A DNA stretch of 37,425 nt from Saprospiraceae bacterium UBA2329 (GCA_002344975.1 DDUV01000034.1:1-37425), one strand, 5' to 3'. Counted from the stretch's first letter, positions 1 through 7,551 are shown. Notes: generated by a model from the letters alone, not told the origin. Made by a program: numbers and translations.

Positions 1-34
1 GAAAATGAACACTTTATTTTTGCCCACTACTAAG
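1..34 (+). promoter_or_regulatory. promoter-like module, also present inverted at 37358-37390
   Basis: A TATTTTTG element at 15-22 fits the Bacteroidota -7 consensus TAnnTTTG. It lies in a stretch of about 33 bp that recurs, with one substitution and two single-base indels, on the minus strand at 37390-37358 in front of the glycogen phosphorylase. No + strand gene follows here; only the hairpin terminator at 54-94. The window edge hides what lies upstream, so its role is open. Confidence 0.35.
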
Positions 35-53
35 AAGCGAGGGTTTCTGTTTC

Positions 54-94
54 AAAAAAAACTCCGCGTCGTCATCCGGCGCGGAGTTTTTTTT
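54..94. terminator. bidirectional rho-independent terminator
   Basis: Perfect 8-bp stem ACTCCGCG (61-68) / CGCGGAGT (80-87) flanked by an A-run on the left and a T-run on the right, so it can end transcription on both strands. On the minus strand it sits just after the DUF2807 gene. Confidence 0.8.
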
Positions 95-109
95 ATTGTT
101 GAAATAATA

Positions 110-796
110 CTACCTCGAACCCCGCCGTATATCACCGGAAATGATGTGGCGCACATCGCTTTGTTCGGGGTCGCCCTGATACTCAATGGAGCCACCGGTA
201 TGCGCAGTGGCCTCTAATTTTTTCAGTGCTACGACCTCGGCCTGCCCGCCCAGAGAAGCCCGCACATAAGTGTTCCGGCAATCTAAGCGAAATGCCTCGT
301 ACCTGCCGCCAGTAGTGGCGTTGGCATCCTGCGACTCCGCCTTGCCTCCCACACGCAGCAGGCCGCCTTCGGAAGCATACGCCTCCAGAGAGCGAACTTC
401 CACATTCAACTCCACCTGAGCGCCGGAACCGGCCCGGAGTTCCAACCGATCGGCTGTAATGCCGGTTTCGGAACCAATGCGGGCGCCGGCATTGCCACGA
501 ACAGCGCGGAGGCTTTTGTACCACACGGTCACTTTGACCTCAAAATTCTTGTAAATCAGCGTATTGAGATAATTGATGCGCAGTTCGCCGCGCACCGTTT
601 TGACGCTCAGTTCGTCCTTGGGAGCGCCGCTGATTTCAATGACGGCTCGTTCGACATCGCCGGGAATCAGCACGACTTCCAGATTGCCCGAAGCCAAAAT
701 GGCATCGAAGGCATCTAATTCAATGGTTTTTTGAGCGTGGAGATTGGACAGCAGCAGGCACATCGCCGCCATTGCCATCATTCGGATGTTTTTCAT
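110..796 (-). CDS. DUF2807 (head GIN domain) exported protein
   Basis: 228 aa. Residues 1-22 form a signal peptide ending LHAQ. The rest is a repetitive beta-rich sequence (for example GNAGARIGSETGITADRLEL, GSGAQVELNV, ASEGGLLRVGGKAES) in which short strands separated by Gly/Ser/Ala turns recur about every 20 residues. This is the pattern of the DUF2807 / putative auto-transporter adhesin head GIN domain, a right-handed beta-helix common in Bacteroidota. The family is periplasmic or surface-associated with no defined biochemical role. The gene stands alone on the minus strand between two hairpin terminators. The ATG at 796 is the natural start because the signal peptide follows at once. The family assignment is fairly secure; the function is unknown. 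Confidence 0.8.
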   Translation of the reverse strand: MKNIRMMAMAAMCLLLSNLHAQKTIELDAFDAILASGNLEVVLIPGDVERAVIEISGAPKDELSVKTVRGELRINYLNTLIYKNFEVKVTVWYKSLRAVRGNAGARIGSETGITADRLELRAGSGAQVELNVEVRSLEAYASEGGLLRVGGKAESQDANATTGGRYEAFRLDCRNTYVRASLGGQAEVVALKKLEATAHTGGSIEYQGDPEQSDVRHIISGDIRRGSR

Positions 797-875
797 AACT
801 TGTTTTTTCCGGTAGATGCAGGAAACGAAGGTTTACCCCTACTCCATCCGTACATCAGGCAGAAATACAAGGGGA

Positions 876-920
876 GAAAAAAACGCCTCTGCCCTGGATA
901 AGACCAGAGGAGAGGCGTTT
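876..920 (-). terminator. rho-independent terminator of the CBS gene
   Basis: Perfect 10-bp inverted repeat AAACGCCTCT (881-890) / AGAGGCGTTT (911-920). Read on the minus strand the stem is followed by a run of seven T. It lies 46 bases beyond the stop of the CBS-domain gene. Confidence 0.8.
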
Positions 921-965
921 GGAAGAGGAAATTGGAAAGAGAAAGTAATCTTATTCCATAAGCCT

Positions 966-1424
966 CTATTTGCTTTGGTTATCAAGGATTTGGTCGGGAG
1001 TGACTTCCTCCTGTGAAACCGCTTTGATGATGTCGAAAGTAGTGAGAATGCCCACCAATTCATTGCCCTCCGCTACGATGGGAATGGCGTGAAAACGGTT
1101 GACCATGAACAACTCCAGCGCTACGTTGATGCGATCGTTCGGATTGAGCTTGGCCAAGCCGGTAGTCATAATATCCTGCGCCGTGTAGGCACGCATACGC
1201 GCTTCATTGACAAAACGGTCTTCCTCGTTTTGGTTGAAACCGCGAATGAAGTGCAGGAAGTCTGTTTTACTGACCAAGCCGATGATCTCCTTGAATCGGA
1301 CGACGGGGAGGTGGTGGATGGTGTTTTGGTCAAAAATTTCCTGAATCCGGGAAAGTTTGTCTTCCGGGTTCACGGTAATGAGTTTGCTGCTCATTATTGA
1401 TTTAACGGGTGCGAGAATGTTCAT
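966..1424 (-). CDS. tandem CBS-domain protein
   Basis: 152 aa consisting almost entirely of a CBS pair. The first CBS (about 1-60) contains IMSSKLITVNPEDKLSRIQE and HHLPVV. The second (about 82-140) contains IMTTGLAKLNPNDRINVALE, HAIPIV and VGILTTFDIIKA. CBS pairs bind adenine nucleotides and report energy state. Stand-alone pairs like this one usually act as regulators of an unknown partner, and no catalytic domain is attached. A loop of about 20 residues rich in E, R and N separates the two repeats. The gene is monocistronic, with its own terminator at 876-920. A cytoplasmic location is inferred from the lack of signal peptide or membrane segment. The specific ligand and target cannot be told from sequence. 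Confidence 0.9.
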   Translation of the reverse strand: MNILAPVKSIMSSKLITVNPEDKLSRIQEIFDQNTIHHLPVVRFKEIIGLVSKTDFLHFIRGFNQNEEDRFVNEARMRAYTAQDIMTTGLAKLNPNDRINVALELFMVNRFHAIPIVAEGNELVGILTTFDIIKAVSQEEVTPDQILDNQSK

Positions 1425-1551
1425 TTGTAATCAAGTTTGGTTAGTTATGTGTGAAATAAGACAATGCTAAATACAGGGACAATTTGGCCCTTATGTAGTC
1501 GCGCAGCCAATGATGCCGGTCAGTGCGGCGGCTGATTTTCATCATAAGAAC

Positions 1552-1890
1552 TTATGCAGCGGCAAAAGAAGTGAACCTGCGCATGGCAGGAGAGTGAAAA
1601 GCAGGCACAAAGTCATCGGGAGCAATTCCCATGTCCAATAATTCCTGCCCAATTTCCAAATCGGTACCGTCGTATCTCAACCACACCTTGCCGTCTTCTT
1701 TTACTTGAATATGAACAATGGGGCCATAGTTGCGCGTACCGTTCTCCCATCCATCTGCCATAACAAGGTAGTGGCCATGATTATCATCTACCACGTTAAG
1801 TGATTCATAGTCTTTTACCTGAGCCAGCTTTTTCAATACGCTTTCGATGATTTGTTTAGCAATTTGCTTGTAATGAGTCAGTTTATCCAT
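1552..1890 (-). CDS. XisI family protein (fdxN element excision controlling factor-like)
   Basis: 112 aa. It matches the XisI family along its whole length: N-terminal MDKLTHYKQIAKQIIE helix, YLVMADGWENGTRNYGPIVH, then VWLRYDGTDLEIGQELLDMG and the C-terminal FVPAFHSPAMRRFTSFA. XisI was named from cyanobacterial fdxN element excision, where it is normally encoded with XisH. No xisH lies in this window. The gene starts 12 bases after the stop of the Fur-like regulator on the same strand, with an A-rich leader, so it is probably the last gene of the DUF4625-fur-xisI operon. What an orphan XisI does in Bacteroidota is unknown. The family call is strong; any role in excision here would be speculation. 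Confidence 0.85.
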   Translation of the reverse strand: MDKLTHYKQIAKQIIESVLKKLAQVKDYESLNVVDDNHGHYLVMADGWENGTRNYGPIVHIQVKEDGKVWLRYDGTDLEIGQELLDMGIAPDDFVPAFHSPAMRRFTSFAAA

Positions 1891-1902
1891 GATACAATTT
1901 TT

Positions 1903-2313
1903 TTAATGAGCGCACTCCGCACAACGCCCGTTGATAATGACATGCGTACTCTCCACCTCAAAGCCGGGAGGCGCATCCAAGGCCGGCGCCTGCACGTCTT
2001 CGATGCAGAAGGTGCGTTCGCAGGTAACACAGTGGAAATGAGCATGATGATCGTGGTGGGCATGCACGTCGCAATGGCCGGCGCAGAGGGCATACTTGAG
2101 GCGGTCGCTGCCGTCTATGGCCTTGTGAATGAGACCTTTTTCCTCAAAAGTTTTGAGCGTGCGATACAGCGTGATACGGTCCGATTCGTGCAATTGCTCT
2201 TCGAGGTCTTTTTGCGAAAGGGCGCGTTCGTACCGGAGGAAAATATCCAGCACGCGCTCCCTGAACTGGGTTTTCCGCAGTTGGTGGTTGGAGAGCAATT
2301 GAATCGAATTCAT
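1903..2313 (-). CDS. Fur family metalloregulator, probably Zur-like
   Basis: 136 aa from the ATG at 2313; a GTG two codons upstream (2319) is also in frame. The N-terminal winged helix includes SDRITLYRTLKTFEEKGLIHK (about 44-64), the DNA-recognition part of Fur proteins. The C-terminal half has the structural-zinc cysteines C95-x2-C98 and C131-x2-C134, and a His patch between residues 80 and 94 (GHCDVHAHHDHHAHFH) that supplies metal ligands. Zur and Fur cannot be separated by motif alone. The ZnuD-like receptor and the His/Cys-rich DUF4625 lipoprotein next door favour zinc. It starts about 8 bases after the DUF4625 stop, so it is co-transcribed. The palindrome at 3204-3216 is its likely operator, which would make the circuit autoregulatory. 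Confidence 0.85.
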   Translation of the reverse strand: MNSIQLLSNHQLRKTQFRERVLDIFLRYERALSQKDLEEQLHESDRITLYRTLKTFEEKGLIHKAIDGSDRLKYALCAGHCDVHAHHDHHAHFHCVTCERTFCIEDVQAPALDAPPGFEVESTHVIINGRCAECAH

Positions 2314-2321
2314 ACGCACGG

Positions 2322-3152
2322 TTAGTTGGTGATGCGGGCAGAATATATGATGGGGGGCGCCGCATTGTTGACCCCGTCATAAGCCCAAACCGTGACCACA
2401 TAATCGCCATTGGCCGCCGTATTGGGCACGGGCAAAGTTAAGGAAAAGTCTTTGTAATCATCATCAGCGGCAGTAAAAACCAATGGGCTGCCCCAGCGGA
2501 AAGTATTGCCGGAGGCGTTGGAGCGATAAAAAATTTCCACTTTGCCGTTACCGCCCTCAGCCAGCGGGCGGTTGTCGGCCACATTGCCGCTGAAAGTGAT
2601 GTTCTGTCCTTTGCGCAAAACGAGCATATCGCCGGAGTTGACGATGGGGCTGCTGATGTTGAGGGCAGGTGGCGTGGTGTCGGCGGCGTTGAGCACTTTG
2701 ATCGCATAAACATAAGCAGTAGGATTGTCATTGCCGGCTTTGTCGAGCACCTGAATTTGGAAATGGTAATTGCCGGCGGTCACATTGGCAGGTACCGGCA
2801 GCCGGAGTTGGAGCAGGTATTCTTTGCCGCTGAGGTTGCCGGTTTGCAGCACCAACCAGTCTTCGGTATCCATTTTGTGGCCATGGCAATCGAAATTGGT
2901 GTGAATGTCCACTTTGTACTGCGACAATTCCACGTCGTCGCTCAGGCGCAGGTCCAAAGAGAGCGTATCTCCGCTGCGAAGATGAAACACGACCTGCTCT
3001 TCGGCGCCACAAATAAAATCGGGCGTGGGTTCGGGCGACAGGGCGATGAAAGCCAAAGTAGGCGCTGTATCGTCCACATTTTTTGGCCCGCAGGACGATA
3101 ACAACCCGATAAAGGCTGCCAGGATGAGTAATGTATGGCTGTTAATTTTCAT
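2322..3152 (-). CDS. DUF4625 lipoprotein of the metal-uptake locus
   Basis: 276 aa from the ATG at 3152; an in-frame TTG at 3176 would only add 8 residues before the signal peptide. A lipoprotein signal peptide ends LLSSC with Cys21 as the lipidated residue. The mature part has two immunoglobulin-like beta-sandwich units (about 25-150, and after DTTPPALNISSP), the layout of DUF4625. Residues around H84, D88, C89, H90 and H92 (HTNFDCHGHKMDTED) form a plausible metal-binding cluster. It is divergent from the TonB receptor and the first gene of the operon with the Fur-like regulator. Its likely role is an outer-membrane-anchored partner in metal (zinc) capture; that role is inferred from context. 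The domain call is good. Confidence 0.8.
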   Translation of the reverse strand: MKINSHTLLILAAFIGLLSSCGPKNVDDTAPTLAFIALSPEPTPDFICGAEEQVVFHLRSGDTLSLDLRLSDDVELSQYKVDIHTNFDCHGHKMDTEDWLVLQTGNLSGKEYLLQLRLPVPANVTAGNYHFQIQVLDKAGNDNPTAYVYAIKVLNAADTTPPALNISSPIVNSGDMLVLRKGQNITFSGNVADNRPLAEGGNGKVEIFYRSNASGNTFRWGSPLVFTAADDDYKDFSLTLPVPNTAANGDYVVTVWAYDGVNNAAPPIIYSARITN

Positions 3153-3202
3153 TTTTAAGGTTTTCCGGTTAAACAAGAGACTGCGAAGTCAACGTTTTTA
3201 AG

Positions 3203-3217
3203 TGCAACATTGTTGCG
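3203..3217. promoter_or_regulatory. perfect palindrome, candidate Fur/Zur operator
   Basis: GCAACA (3204-3209) - T - TGTTGC (3211-3216): perfect 6-bp arms about a single central base. It lies 22 bases before the receptor ATG and about 50 bases before the DUF4625 ATG, where it could repress both directions. The 6-1-6 geometry fits Fur-family boxes. Binding by the neighbouring regulator is inferred. Confidence 0.6.
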
Positions 3218-3238
3218 TGTTGGTTATTCACTCATACC

Positions 3239-5590
3239 ATGCGACTGTACATCACCCTCCTTTTCCTCCTCTACACTCTCCTCGCGCAAGCGCAAATCAG
3301 CGGCAAGGTAGTCTCCGAACGCGGCGAAACCCTGCCCGGTGCATTGGTGTTGCTGCTGCCCGACTCCGCTTCGACCATCACAGACGCTAATGGGAGTTTT
3401 GCATTTTCCAACCTGCGCCCCGGTCGTTACGCACTGGAAGTGAGCTTTTTAGGCTTCAACATCTGGCGCAGCGAACTGACGCTGGAGCGAAAACCGCTGC
3501 GGGTAGAGGCGGTGTTGGGCAGCCGGGATCAACTGCTGGAAACGGTGGTAGTGAGCGCCGACCATGCCAAACAGGAGAGCACGCTTTCGCACGAGCACGT
3601 TTCGCTCAATTTCATCACGCAGCAGCGGGGCGGCACCCTGGCCCAAGCCATAGAAAAACTGCCCGGACTGAGCGCCATCACGGTGGGTACGGGCATTGCC
3701 AAACCCGTTATTCGCGGCCTGTCGTTCAATCGCATCATTGTCAACAGTCAGGGTATCAAGCAGGAAGGGCAGCAGTGGGGCGCCGATCACGGCCTCGAAC
3801 TCGACCAGTTTGACGCCGAGCAGGTGGAGATCATCAAAGGGCCGGCCTCGCTGCAATACGGCTCCGACGGGCTGGGCGGCGTCATCAACATACTGCCGGG
3901 CGCCATTCCGCAAAAAAACTCCTGGTCGGGCAGCCTGATGGGCTTGTACAAAAGCAACAACCATCACTGGGCCGGCTCGGCTTTTGCGGCCCTCAACCGC
4001 AACGACTGGTTTGCCACAGCGCGTTTCAGCCGGCAGGACTACGGCGCGTTTCGGGTGCCTGCCGACCGCTTTGTTTATAATGGTTTCGAGTTGCCCATAC
4101 TCGACAACACGCTGACCAATACCGGCGGTCGCGAAAATAATGTCAACCTCAATCTGGGGCGCAAAACAGCGAACAGCATCACGCGATTCACTTACAGCCT
4201 GTACGATCTGGAAGCCGGCTTGTTCCCCGGCGCGGTGGGCATTCCGCGCAGTTATACCATCGTACCCGGCCTCGATCCGCGTGCTGTGAGCGTGCCCAAA
4301 CAAACCGTCTCGCACCACAAGGCATCGCTGAGCCGGCTGATGTTTTGGAATGAAAATCACGCCGAAGTCAACATCGGATACCAATACAACCTCCGCCGGG
4401 AGTTCTCTTTCCCGGAAAATCACAACCGCTTCCTGCTCAGCGATCCCAATGACCGGCTGGCCCTGCAACTCGACCTGCAAACCTGGTCGGCCAACGGCCA
4501 CATCCAATTGCAGGCCTCCGAAATCTGGAAAACCACCTATGGATTCAACGCGCAATACCAGACCAATCGCCGGGCCGGATTCGAGTTTTTGCTGCCCGAT
4601 TTCAGCTCGTTCCGAACCGGCATTTTCAGCATTGTGGAAGCCGAGCCTACTGATCGAATGGTCTTTACCGGCGGTGTGCGTTTGGATTTGGCGGGCAATG
4701 CCACGCAATTTTTCGAGCAGCCGTTTTTCGACAGCCGGGGCAATGTGCTGGGCTATCAGCGCGCCGCAGCCACCGATCAGTTGTTCTTCAATGTGTCCGC
4801 TTCCGCGGGATTGAACTACGAGCTGATTCCTGAGAACCTGACCATCAAGGCCAATGCCGGCAAGAGTTTCAGGGCGCCCTACCCCAACGAAACTTCTTCC
4901 GACGGCGTGCACCATGGCAATTTTCGCCACGAACTCGGCACGCCTGATCTGCGCTCCGAACACGGCTATCAACTCGACCTCGGCGCCGAATGGGAAAGCC
5001 CGCATTGGGAAGTGGCCGCCGCCGCTTATGTCAACTATTTCGACAATTTCATTTACCTCCAGCCCAGCGGTCGTTTCGTTTTTCGGCCCGATGCCGGCCA
5101 GACCTACCAGTATGTGCAGCACGATGCGGTTTATACGGGCTTCGAGTTGGACGCCACCTGGAAGCTGAATCGGGCCTGGACCCTGCACGGAAATGGCGAA
5201 TATGTGTGGAATCTGAATTTGGACGAACAGCGAGCCTTGCCTTTTACGCCGCCGCCCTCGGTGATGCTGGAACTGCGCCTGCAGCCAGCCCGCAGCGGTT
5301 GGCTCCACGACCTGACCGCGCACGTCAGCACGCATTATTTCTTTGCCAAAACCTCAGCCACTGTAGCCCAAAACGAGGCGACCACGCCGGCCTACAACTT
5401 GGTGGAGGCGGGCATCAGCGGCAGTCTGCCCTGGGGCAAGCATCCTCCGCAATGGAGCCTGATGGTGCAAAACTTGCTCAATACGTCGTATTTCAATGCG
5501 CTGAGTCGTTATCGCATCCTCAATATACCGGAGCAGGGGCGGAATGTGGTGCTGTCGTTGCGGGTGCCGGTGGCAGGGGTGAGTAGGTGA
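3239..5590 (+). CDS. TonB-dependent outer-membrane receptor, ZnuD-like
   Basis: 783 aa. Signal peptide 1-18 (ends AQAQ). A CarboxypepD_reg-like domain (about 19-100) includes ISGKVVSERGETLPGALV and ITDANGSFAFSNL. The plug domain (about 105-225) includes VIRGLSFNRIIVNSQGIKQE, the GPASLQYGSDGLGGVIN signature and an acidic/His stretch WGADHGLELDQF typical of ZnuD-type receptors. The remainder is a 22-strand-type beta-barrel. It imports a metal or metal chelate across the outer membrane using TonB energy. Zinc is favoured by the plug sequence and the neighbouring Fur-like regulator; iron or another metal cannot be excluded. Transcribed away from the DUF4625-fur operon through a shared palindrome. 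The final residues GVSR lie in a 15-bp tandem duplication that includes the stop codon. Confidence 0.88.
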   Translation: MRLYITLLFLLYTLLAQAQISGKVVSERGETLPGALVLLLPDSASTITDANGSFAFSNLRPGRYALEVSFLGFNIWRSELTLERKPLRVEAVLGSRDQLLETVVVSADHAKQESTLSHEHVSLNFITQQRGGTLAQAIEKLPGLSAITVGTGIAKPVIRGLSFNRIIVNSQGIKQEGQQWGADHGLELDQFDAEQVEIIKGPASLQYGSDGLGGVINILPGAIPQKNSWSGSLMGLYKSNNHHWAGSAFAALNRNDWFATARFSRQDYGAFRVPADRFVYNGFELPILDNTLTNTGGRENNVNLNLGRKTANSITRFTYSLYDLEAGLFPGAVGIPRSYTIVPGLDPRAVSVPKQTVSHHKASLSRLMFWNENHAEVNIGYQYNLRREFSFPENHNRFLLSDPNDRLALQLDLQTWSANGHIQLQASEIWKTTYGFNAQYQTNRRAGFEFLLPDFSSFRTGIFSIVEAEPTDRMVFTGGVRLDLAGNATQFFEQPFFDSRGNVLGYQRAAATDQLFFNVSASAGLNYELIPENLTIKANAGKSFRAPYPNETSSDGVHHGNFRHELGTPDLRSEHGYQLDLGAEWESPHWEVAAAAYVNYFDNFIYLQPSGRFVFRPDAGQTYQYVQHDAVYTGFELDATWKLNRAWTLHGNGEYVWNLNLDEQRALPFTPPPSVMLELRLQPARSGWLHDLTAHVSTHYFFAKTSATVAQNEATTPAYNLVEAGISGSLPWGKHPPQWSLMVQNLLNTSYFNALSRYRILNIPEQGRNVVLSLRVPVAGVSR

Positions 5591-5604
5591 GGGGTGAGTA
5601 GGTG
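5575..5604. repeat. 15-bp tandem duplication across the receptor stop codon
   Basis: Two exact copies of AGGGGTGAGTAGGTG (5575-5589 and 5590-5604). The receptor stop TGA is 5588-5590. A weaker related stretch follows at 5631-5648. Between them an inverted repeat CCCGCC (5608-5613) / GGCGGG (5628-5633) could fold but lacks a T-run, so it is not a classical terminator. Confidence 0.75.
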
Positions 5605-5705
5605 AGGCCCGCCTGTGCCAAGGCTTCGGCGGGTGAGAGAGGTGAGTAAAAAAGACGGTTTATTCAAAAACAGCTACCTTCGCCTTTGCCAAAGCAGGCT
5701 GCCCA

Positions 5706-6452
5706 ATGATGACCAATTCTATTTTACATGCCTTCCAACAGGCTCGCCTCGGCGGGCAAAAACAAATTGCCGTATTGGTGGATCCCGACAAAACCAGCCC
5801 GGATTCGGCGGCTGTATTGGCTCGCAGGGCATCGGAGGCGGGCATTCATTACCTGATGGTGGGCGGCAGTTTGGTGGTGGACGGGCAGTTTGAACTTTGC
5901 GTAGAGGCTCTCCGGGTACATTCCGATTTACCCGTTATTTTGTTTCCCGGCGATACCATGCAAGTGAGCGCGGCCGCCAACGGGATGTTGCTGTTGTCGC
6001 TCATTTCCGGGCGCAATGCAGAATTGCTCATCGGGCGGCATGTCATTGCAGCACCAGCACTCAGGCGCAGCGGTTTGGAAATATTGCCCACCGGCTATAT
6101 GCTCATTGACGGCGGCGCACCCACATCGGTATCTTACATGAGCAACACCATGCCCATACCGGCCAATAAGCCCGATATTGCTCAATGCACGGCCATGGCT
6201 GGCGAAATGCTGGGGCTGCAAGTGCTGTACTTAGATGCAGGAAGCGGCGCCCGAAATCCCGTGCCGGCCCGGTTGATTGAGGCCGTGAGAAAGTCGGTGC
6301 GCCTGCCGCTGATGGTAGGAGGCGGCTTGCGCAACCCGGAATCTGTGCTGGGCGCATTCAATGCCGGAGCCGATATTGTAGTGGTAGGAACAGCCATAGA
6401 ACAAGAGCCGGGTATGTTGGAGCGCATGGCGGAAGTGGTGCGCCGGACTTAA
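5706..6452 (+). CDS. geranylgeranylglyceryl/heptaprenylglyceryl phosphate synthase (PcrB/GGGPS family)
   Basis: 248 aa, normal length for group II GGGPS. It is a TIM barrel with the family's landmarks in order: VLVDPDKT near residue 26, HYLMVGGS near 48, LFPGD near 80, YLDAGSGA near 177, LMVGGGLRNPE near 199 and ADIVVVGTAIE near 220 (the sn-glycerol-1-phosphate phosphate-binding loops). The enzyme joins a polyprenyl diphosphate to sn-glycerol-1-phosphate through an ether bond, the first committed step of archaeal-type lipids. Bacteroidota homologues have been shown to have the activity, but their product in the cell is not settled. There is no G1P dehydrogenase or other lipid gene nearby. A TACCTTCG at 5675-5682 may be its -7 element. 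The hairpin repeat at 6463-6516 follows its stop. Confidence 0.9.
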   Translation: MMTNSILHAFQQARLGGQKQIAVLVDPDKTSPDSAAVLARRASEAGIHYLMVGGSLVVDGQFELCVEALRVHSDLPVILFPGDTMQVSAAANGMLLLSLISGRNAELLIGRHVIAAPALRRSGLEILPTGYMLIDGGAPTSVSYMSNTMPIPANKPDIAQCTAMAGEMLGLQVLYLDAGSGARNPVPARLIEAVRKSVRLPLMVGGGLRNPESVLGAFNAGADIVVVGTAIEQEPGMLERMAEVVRRT

Positions 6453-6462
6453 ATTTCTATAT

Positions 6463-6516
6463 GTAGTGAAGGGGTGACTACGAGCTGTGTTCTTGGCTGA
6501 GTCACCCCTTCACTAC
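6463..6516. repeat. dispersed hairpin repeat, copy 1
   Basis: Perfect 17-bp inverted arms, GTAGTGAAGGGGTGACT (6463-6479) and its complement (6500-6516), around a 20-base loop. The same stem occurs at 25510-25561 and 32560-32610. This copy's loop, read on the minus strand, matches the loop of copy 2 at 17 of 20 positions, so copy 1 is the same element inserted in the opposite orientation. There is no T-run after the stem. It lies between the PcrB-like gene and rsgA. Confidence 0.85.
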
Positions 6517-6549
6517 ACTAATTGATATGCAAATACAAAAACGAAGACT

Positions 6550-7503
6550 TTGCAAACAGGAATCATCATAAAGTCAACAGGCAGTTGGTATCAGGTGCTC
6601 GCTCAGGATGGGCGCCGGTGGCAATGTCGCATTGTGGGAAAACTGCGCTTGGAAGGCATCAAGCTCACCAACCCCGTAGGCGTGGGTGACGAGGTGCAAA
6701 TAGTGCCCGAAAACGAAGCTGAAAACACCGCGCTCATCAAAGGCGTGCAGCCCCGCCGCAATTATGTGGTGAGGCAAAGCCCCCGCCGCAAGCACGATCT
6801 GCACCTGCTGGCGGCCAACATTGATCAGGCCGTCGTTATCGTCACCATCCGAGAGCCGCACCTCAAGCAGGGCTTCATTGATCGCTTTTTGCTGATGACC
6901 GAACCTCAGGACATTCCCGCCGTCATCATTTTCAACAAGGCCGACCTGTACGATGAAGACGATCTGGCGCTGTTTGGATACCTCAAAAACATTTACGAGG
7001 CCATCGGCTACGGCGTCATGCTCACTTCGACAGCCGACGGCACGGGCATAGAGGCGTTCCGGGAACTACTGCGCGATAAGGTTACACTGGTAGGTGGGCA
7101 GTCCGGCGTGGGAAAGTCCAGCTTGGTCAACGTCATTCAGCCGCAATTGGACCTGCGCACCGGCGACCTCTCCGATTACAGCGGCAAGGGTATGCATACC
7201 ACGACTTTTGCGGAAATGTACGCGCTCGATTTTGGCGGCCACCTGATTGATACGCCAGGCATTAAAACGCTGGCATTCAATAATCTGGAGCAGTTGGATG
7301 TGGCGCATAATTTCCGGGAGTTTTTTCAAATGTCGGATGATTGCAAATTTGGCGGCTCCTGCCTGCACCGTTCCGAACCGGGCTGCGCCGTGCGGAAAGC
7401 CATTGAAAGCGGTGCGTTGAGCGAGTTGCGCTACGCCAATTATTTAGCCTTATTGGATGAAGTAGAGGATCAGAACTACTGGGAGCGGCACAAGGATATG
7501 TGA
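6550..7503 (+). CDS. rsgA: ribosome small subunit-dependent GTPase RsgA
   Basis: 317 aa, cytoplasmic. Circularly permuted GTPase: an OB-fold (about 1-75) comes first, then the G4 motif NKAD (about 129), then G1 GQSGVGKSS (about 182) and G3 DTPG (about 235). The C-terminal zinc-binding segment is CKFGGSCLHRSEPGC. RsgA checks late 30S subunit maturation and releases assembly factors on GTP hydrolysis. The start must be the TTG at 6550: the frame is closed by a TGA at 6523 and contains no ATG or GTG before the OB-fold. The Met at 6526 is in another frame. It begins 33 bases after the hairpin repeat copy 1 and probably needs its own promoter or read-through from the PcrB-like gene. Confidence 0.95.
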   Translation: MQTGIIIKSTGSWYQVLAQDGRRWQCRIVGKLRLEGIKLTNPVGVGDEVQIVPENEAENTALIKGVQPRRNYVVRQSPRRKHDLHLLAANIDQAVVIVTIREPHLKQGFIDRFLLMTEPQDIPAVIIFNKADLYDEDDLALFGYLKNIYEAIGYGVMLTSTADGTGIEAFRELLRDKVTLVGGQSGVGKSSLVNVIQPQLDLRTGDLSDYSGKGMHTTTFAEMYALDFGGHLIDTPGIKTLAFNNLEQLDVAHNFREFFQMSDDCKFGGSCLHRSEPGCAVRKAIESGALSELRYANYLALLDEVEDQNYWERHKDM

Positions 7504-7551
7504 AAATCTTGTACCTTGCGTTCGCTTTTTTGTGGCAAAAATCATACTGAT

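Noticed and set aside
3449..5335. 628-codon open frame on the minus strand
   Set aside because: It is the antisense shadow of the TonB receptor, caused by high GC and codon bias; the receptor's domains are intact on the + strand.
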